Positions 1 through 9,849 of a stretch of DNA of 64,000 nt are shown here, one piece after another. The DNA is taken from the NCBI GenBank assembly GCA_005217565.1, contig SJCO01000011.1, positions 167,070 to 231,069 of the forward strand, read 5' to 3'. Source of the DNA: Puteibacter caeruleilacunae. GTDB taxonomy: Bacteria > Bacteroidota > Bacteroidia > Bacteroidales > Prolixibacteraceae. The notes beneath the pieces are model-generated. The model saw only the letters and a list, made by a program, of their open reading frames with translations. It searched no databases and was not told the DNA's origin. Each line of letters opens with the position of its first letter. The first letter of the stretch is position 1. Position numbers and translations under genes: made by a program.

Positions 1-1718
1 TCTTTAATCTCAACATCATTACAATGCTCTAATTCAAATAAAGCTTTCATACCATCAACAGCTTTTAAGATTGGTTTATAAGTAATCGTATTATTGATAA
101 ACCTGATTCCATCAGTAGCACGGGCAAACAATACAGCGCCATAGCCACATGTAATCTCGTTGTTTTCAATAGTAATGTTTGAATGTATATACCTACGTGG
201 AATAAAGTTATGAGTCTCAGGTTGAATACTGATAACATAACCTTTATGTCCTTGGTTATAACCACACTGTATAAACTTATTCCCTCGAATAGTAATATCA
301 GTCACCGGTCCTGACTCATACCAGAAATTACAATCGTTAGCAATTAAAATACCGTGCATACCAGTACGATAAAACGTATTGTTTTCAATCAACACTTTAC
401 GACGGGTAGTTACCAACAATCCTCGCGTATTGGTTCGCTGGAAATGACAGTTTTTTACAATCACTTCAGGCGTCCAGCTTACATTCTCCACACAATCACC
501 TTCCTTTAGAGAGACTGGAAGATCTTCCTCAAAGTCAAGTAACATCTCTCTTTTTGAGGTCATCTTTGCACTCTTAATCTTTCCGAAGCTATGGATCAAC
601 AGATTCTCAGGACTTACAAAAGCCACCGAATCACCTTTAAAGAAAGCCTCAAATCCATATGTTTGATGATGCATAAATCGCACCACAGCCTGTCGTGGAC
701 CATTTAATTTAGTTATCTTCAAGTGTGTTCCATGCACATTCATTGGATCGTCGTGCGAACCAGAAGTGCGACAACTATCAACAGTGATTACACCTCTACA
801 TCCCGAAAAATGGAAACAATCGGCAAATGCAGCTATCACCCTACCCGACTCTTCTCTAGGTCCAACTTCAACACTTTTAAGTGTTATATTCTCTGTAAAC
901 TGCGACAACACTCCCAGTCCATGCATATAATGCATCTTCACATTCTCTAATACAACATCCTTACTAAGACTGATAAATGCCCCACAATTATCACGATATG
1001 GATCACGAACTGTTAGCACGTCACCTTTACGAAGATCACTCTTTGCAAAGTCACCCTCAAAAGTGATATGATCTGCAGAATAATCAATAATTTTAGCATT
1101 TTCAAAAGGTTTCCATGAGGAATAATGCATCATATTCTGCTCTGGACGCATCAATATAGAATGAAGATGATTACTACGCCATCCCTCTCCATAAAATACA
1201 GACTGACCCTCTTTGACTACAAATTTACTATCAGAATGTACACCCAACTTCACTCGACTCTTAGATGACTCAACAACTTTCAGTTCCGACATACTTGGAC
1301 GATCATAATCAACCTCAACATCCTTGATTGTCACGTTCGTACTATTGATTATAGCAAACGACACCATTTTTCCATGTAATACTAACAACGTATTATTCCC
1401 TTCAATGGTGATATTCTTCATTCCCTCCAATAGCAAAGCAACATGCTTAATCTTCGGTTTGTAGTCATTTTCTGTAGTATTGGAAATATACAGCTCACGT
1501 GTTGGAGCCCCTTCTGGCCATAGATCAACTCGTCCACCTGGTAATTTCAGCACAACATTGTCCTCTCCTTTGGCATCATTCAACGCATTAAAAACAGCTG
1601 CAGAGGCATTCTCAAACGACCATGGTTTTACACCATAGTTGCTCAATTTAATCTCCCGGGCACTCACTGACCAACAACAAAGGCACAGCCCGAGAAACAA
1701 ATAAATCTTCTTTCTCAT
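1..1718 (-). CDS. GH110-like alpha-1,3-galactosidase (3' end beyond window)
   Basis: The gene starts with ATG at 1718 and runs off the left edge; 572 codons are visible. A signal peptide (about residues 1-20) is followed by repeated short beta-strand/turn units of the form N-x-T/V-I-x-x-N/D, typical of a right-handed parallel beta-helix. ADCFHF (residues 299-304) and SHDDPMNVHG (321-330) match the Asp-rich active site expected in GH110, with D300, D323 and D324 as candidate catalytic residues; the spacing agrees with what I recall for a marine GH110. The family removes alpha-1,3-linked galactose from non-reducing ends, here probably in the periplasm. It is the last visible gene of the PUL1 enzyme row, 38 bp after the GH-D gene, and has the repeated 19-bp motif just upstream. 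A generic pectate-lyase-like beta-helix is the alternative. Confidence 0.72.
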   Translation of the reverse strand, partial: MRKKIYLFLGLCLCCWSVSAREIKLSNYGVKPWSFENASAAVFNALNDAKGEDNVVLKLPGGRVDLWPEGAPTRELYISNTTENDYKPKIKHVALLLEGMKNITIEGNNTLLVLHGKMVSFAIINSTNVTIKDVEVDYDRPSMSELKVVESSKSRVKLGVHSDSKFVVKEGQSVFYGEGWRSNHLHSILMRPEQNMMHYSSWKPFENAKIIDYSADHITFEGDFAKSDLRKGDVLTVRDPYRDNCGAFISLSKDVVLENVKMHYMHGLGVLSQFTENITLKSVEVGPREESGRVIAAFADCFHFSGCRGVITVDSCRTSGSHDDPMNVHGTHLKITKLNGPRQAVVRFMHHQTYGFEAFFKGDSVAFVSPENLLIHSFGKIKSAKMTSKREMLLDFEEDLPVSLKEGDCVENVSWTPEVIVKNCHFQRTNTRGLLVTTRRKVLIENNTFYRTGMHGILIANDCNFWYESGPVTDITIRGNKFIQCGYNQGHKGYVISIQPETHNFIPRRYIHSNITIENNEITCGYGAVLFARATDGIRFINNTITYKPILKAVDGMKALFELEHCNDVEIK

Positions 1719-1724
1719 TATGTA

Positions 1725-1743
1725 ATTATTAGATCTGGTTAAT
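1725..1743. repeat. 19-bp motif, copy 1 (ATTATTAGATCTGGTTAAT)
   Basis: This is identical over 19 bp to 4060-4078. In both places it lies just upstream of the ATG of a minus-strand glycosidase gene, and both copies are followed by a short TTAAAAA tract. On the coding strand it reads ATTAACCAGATCTAATAAT. It could be a transcription-factor or promoter element, or a leader sequence acting in the mRNA. Confidence 0.6.
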
Positions 1744-1756
1744 TCCTTAAAAAGGA

Positions 1757-4048
1757 TTATGGTTGCTCAAATGTAGTGTTTTTATTGAATTTAACATTCC
1801 ACATTACCGATGACGTTTCAGTCGGCATATACGAAAGCTTAACAATATTACCAGTCTGTTGAACCTTAGCTTTCATCCCATTAATTTGAGCCATATCCAA
1901 GGCATATCCATCTGGAACATATAATGTTATTATATATTCATCATCGATAACAACTCGACTACGACCTTGCAAAGTTGAATTGATCCACACCAGCTTTTCT
2001 ATTTCAACAGCTCCTTGAGAAAGATGACGATTAGTAGAAAGAAGTTGAGGGCGATTTAACTTTTCACGAATAGCAATAGACTCTATTCCCAAAGCCTCTA
2101 ACTTCCCAAGTTTGAGTGTATGCTTCACCACGCCATAAAATTTCTCCTGCCAAAATTCATAACACAGATACTCCTTTTTAGGATCCAATCCTAAATCCTT
2201 CAAATCAATAACCTCAGCCTCTAAAGAAGTCTTCTTTTTATCGGACCAATTTAATCGGTGTAACACATTCCAGTTTTCAAACGACAAGTTAAACTCGTTC
2301 AACCAATATGGACACACATAGCCAAACTGATCACCATCTATAGGTGTAGGATGTTTACCTGATATAATCTCAGTACGTTCATGTGTTTTAAGCCAATCGG
2401 TTTTCGCCGGGTCGAAATCATAAAGCTGACCAGGCACAGAAAATACCACAGGAGATGAACGGCGTAATCCATAAAGGTTAGCATCGTTCTGATAGGTTTC
2501 AGGCTTATCACTAAGCATCAACATTGCTCCTGCCACAGAAGCCAAGGCAGGACGAATGATCGACTCCTTTGAGCTTGCTTTTCTTGCGGCAGTTTCTTTT
2601 ACATTACCAACATCTTTTGCCTGTTTATTTGGCATCACATCACAATGGTCAGGATCATTTCTCCAAACAATACCATTCCATGAATTATACTGCTGCATAG
2701 TTACCGGTCCATACCCATCACCGCCAATACGACAAGCATCAGCTAAGCCAATTGATTCAGGCAATACTCCCCAGCAAGACAAGATAAAAGTATCATCGCC
2801 CAACTCTTCACGAGCAACACGCAAATAAGCCCTCAAAACCTCACCAGGCTGAATACCTTTCTCGCGACACCAGTTCAGGTTATTGTGCAAGTTATCGTAA
2901 AGATAGTGACGCAACTGGTCGATTTTCACATACTCAACACCTGCATTTTTAAGACCTTTAAATGTAGGGCGGATTAGTGCCTCAACAACTTCATCTTTAG
3001 TCGCATTCATTACATAGCTCACCCAAGGAGCTCCCGCTGCTTTTCCATCCTTATCCTGCACAAACCAGTCGGGATGCAATTCCGCTGTCTCCTTATCCGA
3101 GAAAAATGATCCCATCCAAATAGCTGGACTAAAACCAGCTTCCTTTACCGACTTCACATATCCAGTCAATCCACTGGGGAAACGATCCTTTTTCCAATCT
3201 AACCAAGTTGTTGGTCTTCCTCCTAAATACCCACTCGCAACCTCACAGTTCTCTCGTCCTCTATCGTGCTCGCCTTGGTATACATCATCAATCTGGATAA
3301 AACGATAGCCATAATCTTCGAAATGCTTATCCTTCCACATTTTTAACAAATCGTGATGATTCTTTTCATTGAAATTCCTAAAATAGGCCCACCAGGAGCA
3401 CCATCCTGTGATTGATTCCTTGTACACTTGATAAGTCCACGGTTGGTAGTAAGGCAGGTTTTTGTGTTTGTTATAGTAGCGAGGGCGAAAAACTAACTCA
3501 ACTTCATCTTGTGGGAACGTCAGTTCAAACTTTGTCATACCATTGCTGCAATAGTCCGACTTAATAATTGTTCCCTCAGGAGCCTCAATCATCCAATCCA
3601 ATGTTCTATCATAAACAGCATTATTACGCAAGTTATTACTCAATCCATGAGAGGTTCGTACCAATGCAAATTTCTCTTGCACCTTCCCTCTCGTCTCTGC
3701 TGCTAACGCCTCTGAACTTCCATAAACGATAACAGTTCGTTGCTTATTTTTATTCAACGAAAGACTGATATGCTGTTCTATTTTTTCGTCACCATTAACT
3801 GTTGATTGAACATCAACTTTACTATTAAATGATCCTTCCAAAATATTACATCCGTTGTACCTTAAGATTAATCCCTTGGCCTTATCTTCAAGCACAACTT
3901 CTGCAGGTTTATTTTCAGGACCTCCAGGCTGCTCTTTGGGCGATTTATTCTCAACACTTCTTTTGTCTTTACAACTAGCTTTTTCAGGGCATACCAACAG
4001 CAGCACACCCAATGTTAATGCGATAATTAATTGATTAAATACTCTCAT
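1757..4048 (-). CDS. Exported clan GH-D glycosidase, GH36/GH27 alpha-galactosidase-like
   Basis: A 763-aa protein with an N-terminal export signal (residues 1-20), then a low-complexity K/E/P linker (about 25-50), a beta-rich domain, and a TIM barrel. GWCSWWAYF (215-223) and IQIDD (251-255) are typical clan GH-D barrel motifs. YVKID gives D377 as the likely nucleophile; IGGDGYG (441-447) supplies D444 as a possible acid/base. A WRNDPDH motif follows, then a C-terminal beta domain. The clan contains retaining alpha-galactosidases and alpha-N-acetylgalactosaminidases. The gene sits between GH110-like and GH63-like genes, so it probably trims alpha-linked galactose (or galactosyl-glycerol) from oligosaccharides imported by the PUL1 SusCD. 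The exact family and substrate cannot be fixed by eye. Confidence 0.72.
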   Translation of the reverse strand: MRVFNQLIIALTLGVLLLVCPEKASCKDKRSVENKSPKEQPGGPENKPAEVVLEDKAKGLILRYNGCNILEGSFNSKVDVQSTVNGDEKIEQHISLSLNKNKQRTVIVYGSSEALAAETRGKVQEKFALVRTSHGLSNNLRNNAVYDRTLDWMIEAPEGTIIKSDYCSNGMTKFELTFPQDEVELVFRPRYYNKHKNLPYYQPWTYQVYKESITGWCSWWAYFRNFNEKNHHDLLKMWKDKHFEDYGYRFIQIDDVYQGEHDRGRENCEVASGYLGGRPTTWLDWKKDRFPSGLTGYVKSVKEAGFSPAIWMGSFFSDKETAELHPDWFVQDKDGKAAGAPWVSYVMNATKDEVVEALIRPTFKGLKNAGVEYVKIDQLRHYLYDNLHNNLNWCREKGIQPGEVLRAYLRVAREELGDDTFILSCWGVLPESIGLADACRIGGDGYGPVTMQQYNSWNGIVWRNDPDHCDVMPNKQAKDVGNVKETAARKASSKESIIRPALASVAGAMLMLSDKPETYQNDANLYGLRRSSPVVFSVPGQLYDFDPAKTDWLKTHERTEIISGKHPTPIDGDQFGYVCPYWLNEFNLSFENWNVLHRLNWSDKKKTSLEAEVIDLKDLGLDPKKEYLCYEFWQEKFYGVVKHTLKLGKLEALGIESIAIREKLNRPQLLSTNRHLSQGAVEIEKLVWINSTLQGRSRVVIDDEYIITLYVPDGYALDMAQINGMKAKVQQTGNIVKLSYMPTETSSVMWNVKFNKNTTFEQP

Positions 4049-4059
4049 TTTTGTTTCGT

Positions 4060-4078
4060 ATTATTAGATCTGGTTAAT
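4060..4078. repeat. 19-bp motif, copy 2 (ATTATTAGATCTGGTTAAT)
   Basis: An exact second copy of the motif at 1725-1743, starting 12 bp upstream of the ATG at 4048. A degenerate third copy (TAAGATCTGGTCAAT) lies at 18080-18094, between the 3' end of the GH-D-like lipoprotein gene and the PUL1 sigma gene. Confidence 0.6.
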
Positions 4079-4205
4079 ACTTAAAAAATATATCTGGTTC
4101 GGTTACAATCTAAAAGAACAGCCAAATTAGGGAAAAAATCACACATAATAATGATGAAAATCATCAATATAAATCATTCTACATACTGTTTATATTGCAA
4201 TTATT

Positions 4206-6212
4206 TTATTTTGCCTCCATGAGTAACATTAACAAATGAGCAGATGACCAACTAAAATGAATTGCTCTCAACCCCTTCCCTGATAACGGATCATAATTTT
4301 CTCTAATAGGAATTCCTGGAGATCCAATTCCTTCTAGATGGTTAAAAACTTTTTCTTGTAATTTATCAGCTTCATATTGATACCCGTAGTTTCTTAAACC
4401 TCTTATTCCAAAATACACTTGATCTAACCAAACAGGTCCCCTCCAATATCCATCTTCTTCATACATTGAAGAGTTTATCGCCAAGGTTCCTAACGGGACG
4501 TAAGAATTAAACATGTCTGGATCTATCAAAGTAGAAACAACTTTTTTTGCTTGTTTGTCAGTAGCTAAGCCGACAAACAAAGGGGACCAACCTTCGGAAC
4601 CTGCTATTTTAATCCTTCTATTTTCTCTTAATGACCAATCATAGAAATAGCCATCTGTATCATCCCAAAAACGCTTTATAATTTGTCCACGAAGCTTTTT
4701 TGCCTCTAACTTGAAAGCTTTAGCTATATTCTTATCTCCCAATACTAATGCGATCTTTTCTAATATTACTTTTTCCTTCCATAAGAAACAATTGAGATCG
4801 ACAGATTCTTGGTCATACGTTCCTCCATATGATTGTTGTACAACTTTAGTATTATCAAATCGAACTGCATTGTCCATGCCGCTCTCCCATGCGGCTGCTT
4901 GATGCGAACCATCAGTTGAACCATATTCACAAAGACCATTTTTATTCGCGTCTCGCTCTTTATACCACCATCTGTGATATTTTATCAATTTCGGATACAA
5001 TTCTTTAAGGAATTCTATATCACCTGTAGCATTATAAACGAACCATACAGCCCAACCGGCCAGTGGCGGTTTAGAATCACGCCAATTATCGTTTTGCCCA
5101 TAATATCGTGTAACATCCCCAATCATCCCATTTTCATTCTGAAACAAAAACATTGATTGAATTTGCTTCTTTGCTAATTCAGGCATAATTTTAGCAATCG
5201 CAGCCGCATGTTTCCATGAATCCCAAGCCCAATAACCATTAAAATGGCCAACACTTGGATATATTCCATCACCTTGTAAATCCTTAGCAGAACTCCGCCA
5301 ATTGGTCACTAGTGTCTGTAATGCTTTTGTTGCAACCATTTGACTATGTTTAGTTTTAACCCAACTAGTTTGAGCACCTACAATTCTATCAAAGTAATTT
5401 TCCCAACGATGTTTATTGTCTTCGAACACATGCCTAACATCAACATTAGAGAAATCAACTAATTTTTTAAATCGCAGGGAATCTTTTTCCTCATCTGGAA
5501 CATATGTCTCGACAAATGATACGGTCCTTTTTTCACCCGGTTTTAGTATTACCTTATCTATTCGAACCTCACACTCATTATTACTAATACCACATAAATA
5601 TTGTTTTCCATCTACGAATCCTAAGCCATATGCCCCATGTTTAGCTGTATTCATTACTAATACCTGCTGCTCTTGGTGCATAGTTAATTTCTCATTTGAG
5701 TAGGTAGCAACGGTCCACTTAAGTTCCAAAGATTGAGGCGCAGATCCTTTATTTTCCACTACCGTTTCAATCAACGATTGCTTGGAAGATACATAAACCA
5801 ATCTTTGCGAAAGATGCAACTTTCCACTCTTAAAATGTTGCTTCAATAATCCAGGGGTATGTTCGGCGCTTATACGCTCAAAACTCATTAACCTATCATT
5901 TTGACAAACAGATAACCTTACAAGTCCTGTCGTATCATTAGGACCATAAAACAAACCTCCATCGACAAGAAACACAGGCCCCCGAAACGAAAGACTGCTA
6001 CTTGTTTCATTATTCTTACAAATTCCATAGCCATGCCATGCACCTAAATCAGTAAAAATAAAGCTATTTTCTTTCCCTGCTTCAACATTAATCATTCCCG
6101 TTTGATTGATCATATCCTTGACCACGGTATTTTGGCAATATCCTACTGTCATAATCTTAAATATCAAGATTAATACCAGATACCCTAATTTATTGTATTT
6201 TATCATATTCAT
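4206..6212 (-). CDS. Exported GH63-family alpha-glycosidase
   Basis: A 668-aa protein with a hydrophobic N-terminus (about residues 8-26). An N-terminal beta-sandwich (about 40-280) precedes an (alpha/alpha) barrel. WAWDSWKH (328-335) and WESGMDN (442-448) are GH63 hallmarks, with D447 as candidate general acid; RENYDP near the C-terminus supplies E638 as candidate base. GH63 includes eukaryotic processing glucosidase I, bacterial YgjK-type alpha-glucosidases and mannosyl/glucosylglycerate hydrolases. The length fits the YgjK-like, two-domain type rather than the short glycerate hydrolases. It lies 38 bp after the GH65-like gene in the PUL1 row and is probably periplasmic. An alpha-glucosidase inside an otherwise galactose-oriented locus is unexpected. 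Confidence 0.8.
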   Translation of the reverse strand: MNMIKYNKLGYLVLILIFKIMTVGYCQNTVVKDMINQTGMINVEAGKENSFIFTDLGAWHGYGICKNNETSSSLSFRGPVFLVDGGLFYGPNDTTGLVRLSVCQNDRLMSFERISAEHTPGLLKQHFKSGKLHLSQRLVYVSSKQSLIETVVENKGSAPQSLELKWTVATYSNEKLTMHQEQQVLVMNTAKHGAYGLGFVDGKQYLCGISNNECEVRIDKVILKPGEKRTVSFVETYVPDEEKDSLRFKKLVDFSNVDVRHVFEDNKHRWENYFDRIVGAQTSWVKTKHSQMVATKALQTLVTNWRSSAKDLQGDGIYPSVGHFNGYWAWDSWKHAAAIAKIMPELAKKQIQSMFLFQNENGMIGDVTRYYGQNDNWRDSKPPLAGWAVWFVYNATGDIEFLKELYPKLIKYHRWWYKERDANKNGLCEYGSTDGSHQAAAWESGMDNAVRFDNTKVVQQSYGGTYDQESVDLNCFLWKEKVILEKIALVLGDKNIAKAFKLEAKKLRGQIIKRFWDDTDGYFYDWSLRENRRIKIAGSEGWSPLFVGLATDKQAKKVVSTLIDPDMFNSYVPLGTLAINSSMYEEDGYWRGPVWLDQVYFGIRGLRNYGYQYEADKLQEKVFNHLEGIGSPGIPIRENYDPLSGKGLRAIHFSWSSAHLLMLLMEAK

Positions 6213-6250
6213 TTTTCACAATCTGTTATCTCTGCATTATACAACTTAAT

Positions 6251-8311
6251 TCATTCTTGCTCTATCACATAACTCTTCTTTTCTGGCCCAACTCCTTTAA
6301 TAGTTAAAGATTTCCAATCCCTAGGTAAAGCAGGGGATTTTTGAATAATACCGTCATCTGTCAAATGAAGTCCGGCAAAGCCGAAAAGAACAGTTTGTAA
6401 CATACCTCCTGCACCTGTTGCAAAATATGTCTTTCTACTTCCAATGTTTTCTGCTAAAGCACCAAAAGGTCCACATTTATAAGGTTCATAACAATCTTTA
6501 AATAAGCGATAGGCATTATCAACATCACCTAATCTTGAATACAATACTGATAATATAGCCTTCCCCATTGCTGGTCCTCCATGCTCCAATTTTGGTTCAT
6601 AGTATATCAGATCCCTCAGTATTGTACTTGTATCGCTAACAATATTTAAAGGATAGGCTAATAAATTTACATCAGCTTGCTTAATGATTGCTCCATTGTA
6701 TGTGCTATGCTCTTTGGTTGTTCCATCATTAAAATGATGTATTTTAATACGGTTAGCCACAGCATCCCACTTTGGATCAACAACACAATTCACCTCCTTC
6801 GCCGCCTTGATTGCATACTTTAGTGCAGTTATGGCAGCACCATTTGTAAAGGCATTATCATCAACATTTACCGCATTCTCATTTGCTCCAATCACATTAA
6901 TTATTGAATAACTACCATCACAATTCTTTTTTGCTCTACTCACCCAAAAATCAGCAATATCCTTAATTACAGGAAAGCCTTTTTCTTTAAGCCACTCCAA
7001 ATCTTTAGTCACTCGATAATAATTCCAAAATGCTATAGCAACATCAGAAGTAATATGATGCTCCAACGTTCCTGTTAAGGCCCAGGTTGGAGTAGCTTCC
7101 TCTCCTGAATCATCACTTTCCCATGGGAACATAGCTCCTTTAAATCCGAAATTATCAGCTTTTTTCTGCGCTGGTTCTAATCGCTGAAATCGATAATTTA
7201 CAAGTGATTCTGCAATATCCTGATTAAGCATTAATAACGGTGGATATATCCACAATTCAGCATCCCAAAATATATGACCATTATAATTTTGAGAAGATAA
7301 TCCCATAGGAGCAATACTCAAGTCAGATCCTGCTCTTCCAAAAGAATATAAGTGATATAAAGCTAAACGAACATCACGCTGAGATTGCATATCCCCCTCA
7401 ATAACAATGTCGCCTTCCCATAATTCTTCCCATAGTTGCTTGTGTCCATTTAGTAAGGTAGCTTTAGGGGTAACCAGATTATTGATAACAAACCGCTCTG
7501 ATTCTGATGCAGGATCATTGAAATCTTGCGAAGAACACTCTGATGCTGTCCAGGCAAATGTAAGATTCCCTCCCTTTTTCACCTCCTTGTCAAACCATAT
7601 CTGATTAAGATTTTTTGAGACCTTTTCATATTTCAATTGTGGCCTTAGGTGCTCTCGAGTTGAATTTATATCGTGCCAAACAAAAGAAGCAGAAGTAGCA
7701 ATCGTATGTGCTCCCTTATCTGTTGTAGCCACAGTCTGCATTACAGGAATTGTAGTCTCTTTATCCCATAATGTACGAAATGTACTAATAGGATTTTTAA
7801 AGGATGACGATCCTTCTATTTTTCCAATAACTCTAACTGTCAATGCTCTATTTGCCTGTATATTAAAATCGATATAAGCTGAATACGGGACATTTCGTAA
7901 AGCGTAGATAGTATAACTAATTTTTGCCTTATGTCTAAACATAAAAGATGTAGTAAGCGAGGCCTCTTTCATATTTAAAGTTTGTTGCCAGCTCGAAATA
8001 TTCTCTTTAGTAATCTTCTCGTCATCGATATACATTTCAAGATTACCAAAATTCATGCCCTTTAAAATACGACTAACTTTAGAAGCCGAACCAGGAGCAC
8101 TTGAAGTTAATCCCTGTTCAAATACATTGTTGAGAATTACATGATTAATCTCAAATAACCTTTCCGAAGAAAGAATACCCAAGCGACCATTTGCAAGAAC
8201 AACACCTGAATACCGTTCATCCTTTTGAATACTAATATTCCATCCATCACCTTTTTGTCCGAAAGACTCTATTGCTAACAACAGTATCAAATATTTTAGT
8301 AACGTTTTCAT
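6251..8311 (-). CDS. Exported GH65-family glycoside hydrolase (kojibiose hydrolase/glucosidase type)
   Basis: A 686-aa protein with a cleavable signal (residues 1-18). The N-terminal beta-sandwich (about 25-280) and helical barrel are typical of GH65. HIFWDAELW (346-354) forms the substrate pocket seen in the family, and IGANEN (474-479) places E478 at the general-acid position. FGALAEN places E621 where hydrolases of the family have a catalytic base and phosphorylases have phosphate-binding residues, so I infer hydrolysis rather than phosphorolysis. Known GH65 hydrolases act on trehalose, kojibiose or glucosyl-galactosyl-hydroxylysine; the last shows that alpha-glucosyl-(1,2)-galactose can be a target. 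It sits between the GH63-like and GH101-like genes with short gaps. Confidence 0.8.
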   Translation of the reverse strand: MKTLLKYLILLLAIESFGQKGDGWNISIQKDERYSGVVLANGRLGILSSERLFEINHVILNNVFEQGLTSSAPGSASKVSRILKGMNFGNLEMYIDDEKITKENISSWQQTLNMKEASLTTSFMFRHKAKISYTIYALRNVPYSAYIDFNIQANRALTVRVIGKIEGSSSFKNPISTFRTLWDKETTIPVMQTVATTDKGAHTIATSASFVWHDINSTREHLRPQLKYEKVSKNLNQIWFDKEVKKGGNLTFAWTASECSSQDFNDPASESERFVINNLVTPKATLLNGHKQLWEELWEGDIVIEGDMQSQRDVRLALYHLYSFGRAGSDLSIAPMGLSSQNYNGHIFWDAELWIYPPLLMLNQDIAESLVNYRFQRLEPAQKKADNFGFKGAMFPWESDDSGEEATPTWALTGTLEHHITSDVAIAFWNYYRVTKDLEWLKEKGFPVIKDIADFWVSRAKKNCDGSYSIINVIGANENAVNVDDNAFTNGAAITALKYAIKAAKEVNCVVDPKWDAVANRIKIHHFNDGTTKEHSTYNGAIIKQADVNLLAYPLNIVSDTSTILRDLIYYEPKLEHGGPAMGKAILSVLYSRLGDVDNAYRLFKDCYEPYKCGPFGALAENIGSRKTYFATGAGGMLQTVLFGFAGLHLTDDGIIQKSPALPRDWKSLTIKGVGPEKKSYVIEQE

Positions 8312-8360
8312 TTCTACCTGTCTTAATTAAAATCGATTGACTTGGAATTTCTATTTTGGA

Positions 8361-9815
8361 CTATTCTTTTTGTTTAATAATCAACATTTGCCCCGGCTTT
8401 AGTGTTAATGTCAATTGATGACCTTTTGCACGATTAGATCCAATCCTCTTTAATCCTTCAATTCCAACTTCCCACAATTCCACTTTTACATTACCAGGCC
8501 ATGATTTTGGCAATATCCATTTCCTCAATTCATAACCATTTTCACTATATGCAACAAGTTGTGGTTCATCAATCCATAATGCAGGCATTAGCAAATCACC
8601 ATTCTCTAACAACAATCGCTTCCCCTTAGTAATAGTTAACGATTTATCCTTGAACTGAGACATAACATCACCTTCATAAGATACCGTTTTTCCTTCGTCA
8701 TTATCCACGACAAAGATTCGCTCCAATCTATTCAAATAATACCATGGAAGAGTCTTTAAACAGAAATCTCCAGCAAATCCGTTCAATCCGACTGGGTCAT
8801 TTTTTACGATTGATTCACCATGCATACTTGTTCCAAACAACTTCCCCCAAACACTATTATCCTGTCCACCACAATAATAGCTGGCAGGCCATTTTATATA
8901 GCTTTCCAAACCATCACTAAACCACCAAGCCATAGGCTGAAATCCTTCAAATGATGTTTCACGAAGAAATCCAACTCCCTCACTGGTCACATCAATTCCT
9001 TTCTGGGCCCAATATCGAAAAATCTTTTCCTGGGCTTCAGTCTCATCCGCAACTGTAAAATCGAGATAGGGACTTATTTTACTCCTCTTTATATCTATCC
9101 TGAATTCTCCTTTTTCATCTTTGACTGGAACAGGAGGCCATGTATGAAAAGCATCAATATGTACTGTCCCTGCCTCTTTTAAAGGAAGTAAATTACACAA
9201 ACTATCAATTCGTTGTTGTGCTAAACCTGTTTCCCATTCCTGGGCATAACTAATAGGATATCCCCATTCGCCCGCGAGCAGTGAACCATCTTCATTACGC
9301 GCAATGATATCATTGGCAACATAAGTATTCCACAGCGGACTATCTTCGTACGCATCAAACATATTTATGTGCAAACTTATGGTAGTATTATACTTTTGAG
9401 ATTCATTCATTAACCAACGAATACTCTCTAATGTATTTTTATCCTGAGGTCTTTTTAATCGCTCATTACCTTCAAACCATGCAGGATACATTGAATCATG
9501 ACCATTATACTGCCAACCTACCAAATAAATGATTTTAGGAATTCCTAAAGTAACTCGATCAATCTTTTTTATCACTTCAAACGCATCGTTAATCGTTAAG
9601 AAAACCATGTTTTCATCATTATCACTTCGCTTATATTCTCCATCAAACTCGCAAGTGGCCAACATCAACTTAATAGTTAAAGTTTGATGATACTTGTGCT
9701 TCCATTTAATCTTTGATTCACACTTATCATGCTTTATCCAAATTGTATCTTTCTGACAAATACCTGTTGTTATCCCTAATAAACATAACAACATGAATAG
9801 TAAACTATATCTCAT
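8361..9815 (-). CDS. Exported GH101/GH129-like glycosidase
   Basis: A 484-aa protein with a signal peptide (1-20). GWQYNGHDSMYP (100-111) and LHINMFDAYED (148-158) resemble the barrel motifs of GH101 endo-alpha-N-acetylgalactosaminidases (GHDSG and HVN...E). VHIDAFHTW (218-226) would give D221 as nucleophile, and DVTSEGVG (275-282) would give E279 as acid/base. At 484 aa it is far shorter than GH101 enzymes and lacks their accessory domains, so it is closer in size to GH129 or to an unclassified relative. GH129 members include 3,6-anhydro-galactosidases of carrageenan loci, which would fit this PUL. It is the first enzyme gene after the SusE/F-position gene, from which a terminator separates it. 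Family assignment is moderate. Confidence 0.58.
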   Translation of the reverse strand: MRYSLLFMLLCLLGITTGICQKDTIWIKHDKCESKIKWKHKYHQTLTIKLMLATCEFDGEYKRSDNDENMVFLTINDAFEVIKKIDRVTLGIPKIIYLVGWQYNGHDSMYPAWFEGNERLKRPQDKNTLESIRWLMNESQKYNTTISLHINMFDAYEDSPLWNTYVANDIIARNEDGSLLAGEWGYPISYAQEWETGLAQQRIDSLCNLLPLKEAGTVHIDAFHTWPPVPVKDEKGEFRIDIKRSKISPYLDFTVADETEAQEKIFRYWAQKGIDVTSEGVGFLRETSFEGFQPMAWWFSDGLESYIKWPASYYCGGQDNSVWGKLFGTSMHGESIVKNDPVGLNGFAGDFCLKTLPWYYLNRLERIFVVDNDEGKTVSYEGDVMSQFKDKSLTITKGKRLLLENGDLLMPALWIDEPQLVAYSENGYELRKWILPKSWPGNVKVELWEVGIEGLKRIGSNRAKGHQLTLTLKPGQMLIIKQKE

Positions 9816-9849
9816 TTAGTACCTTTGTTTTATCTATTGTATTTCCAAA

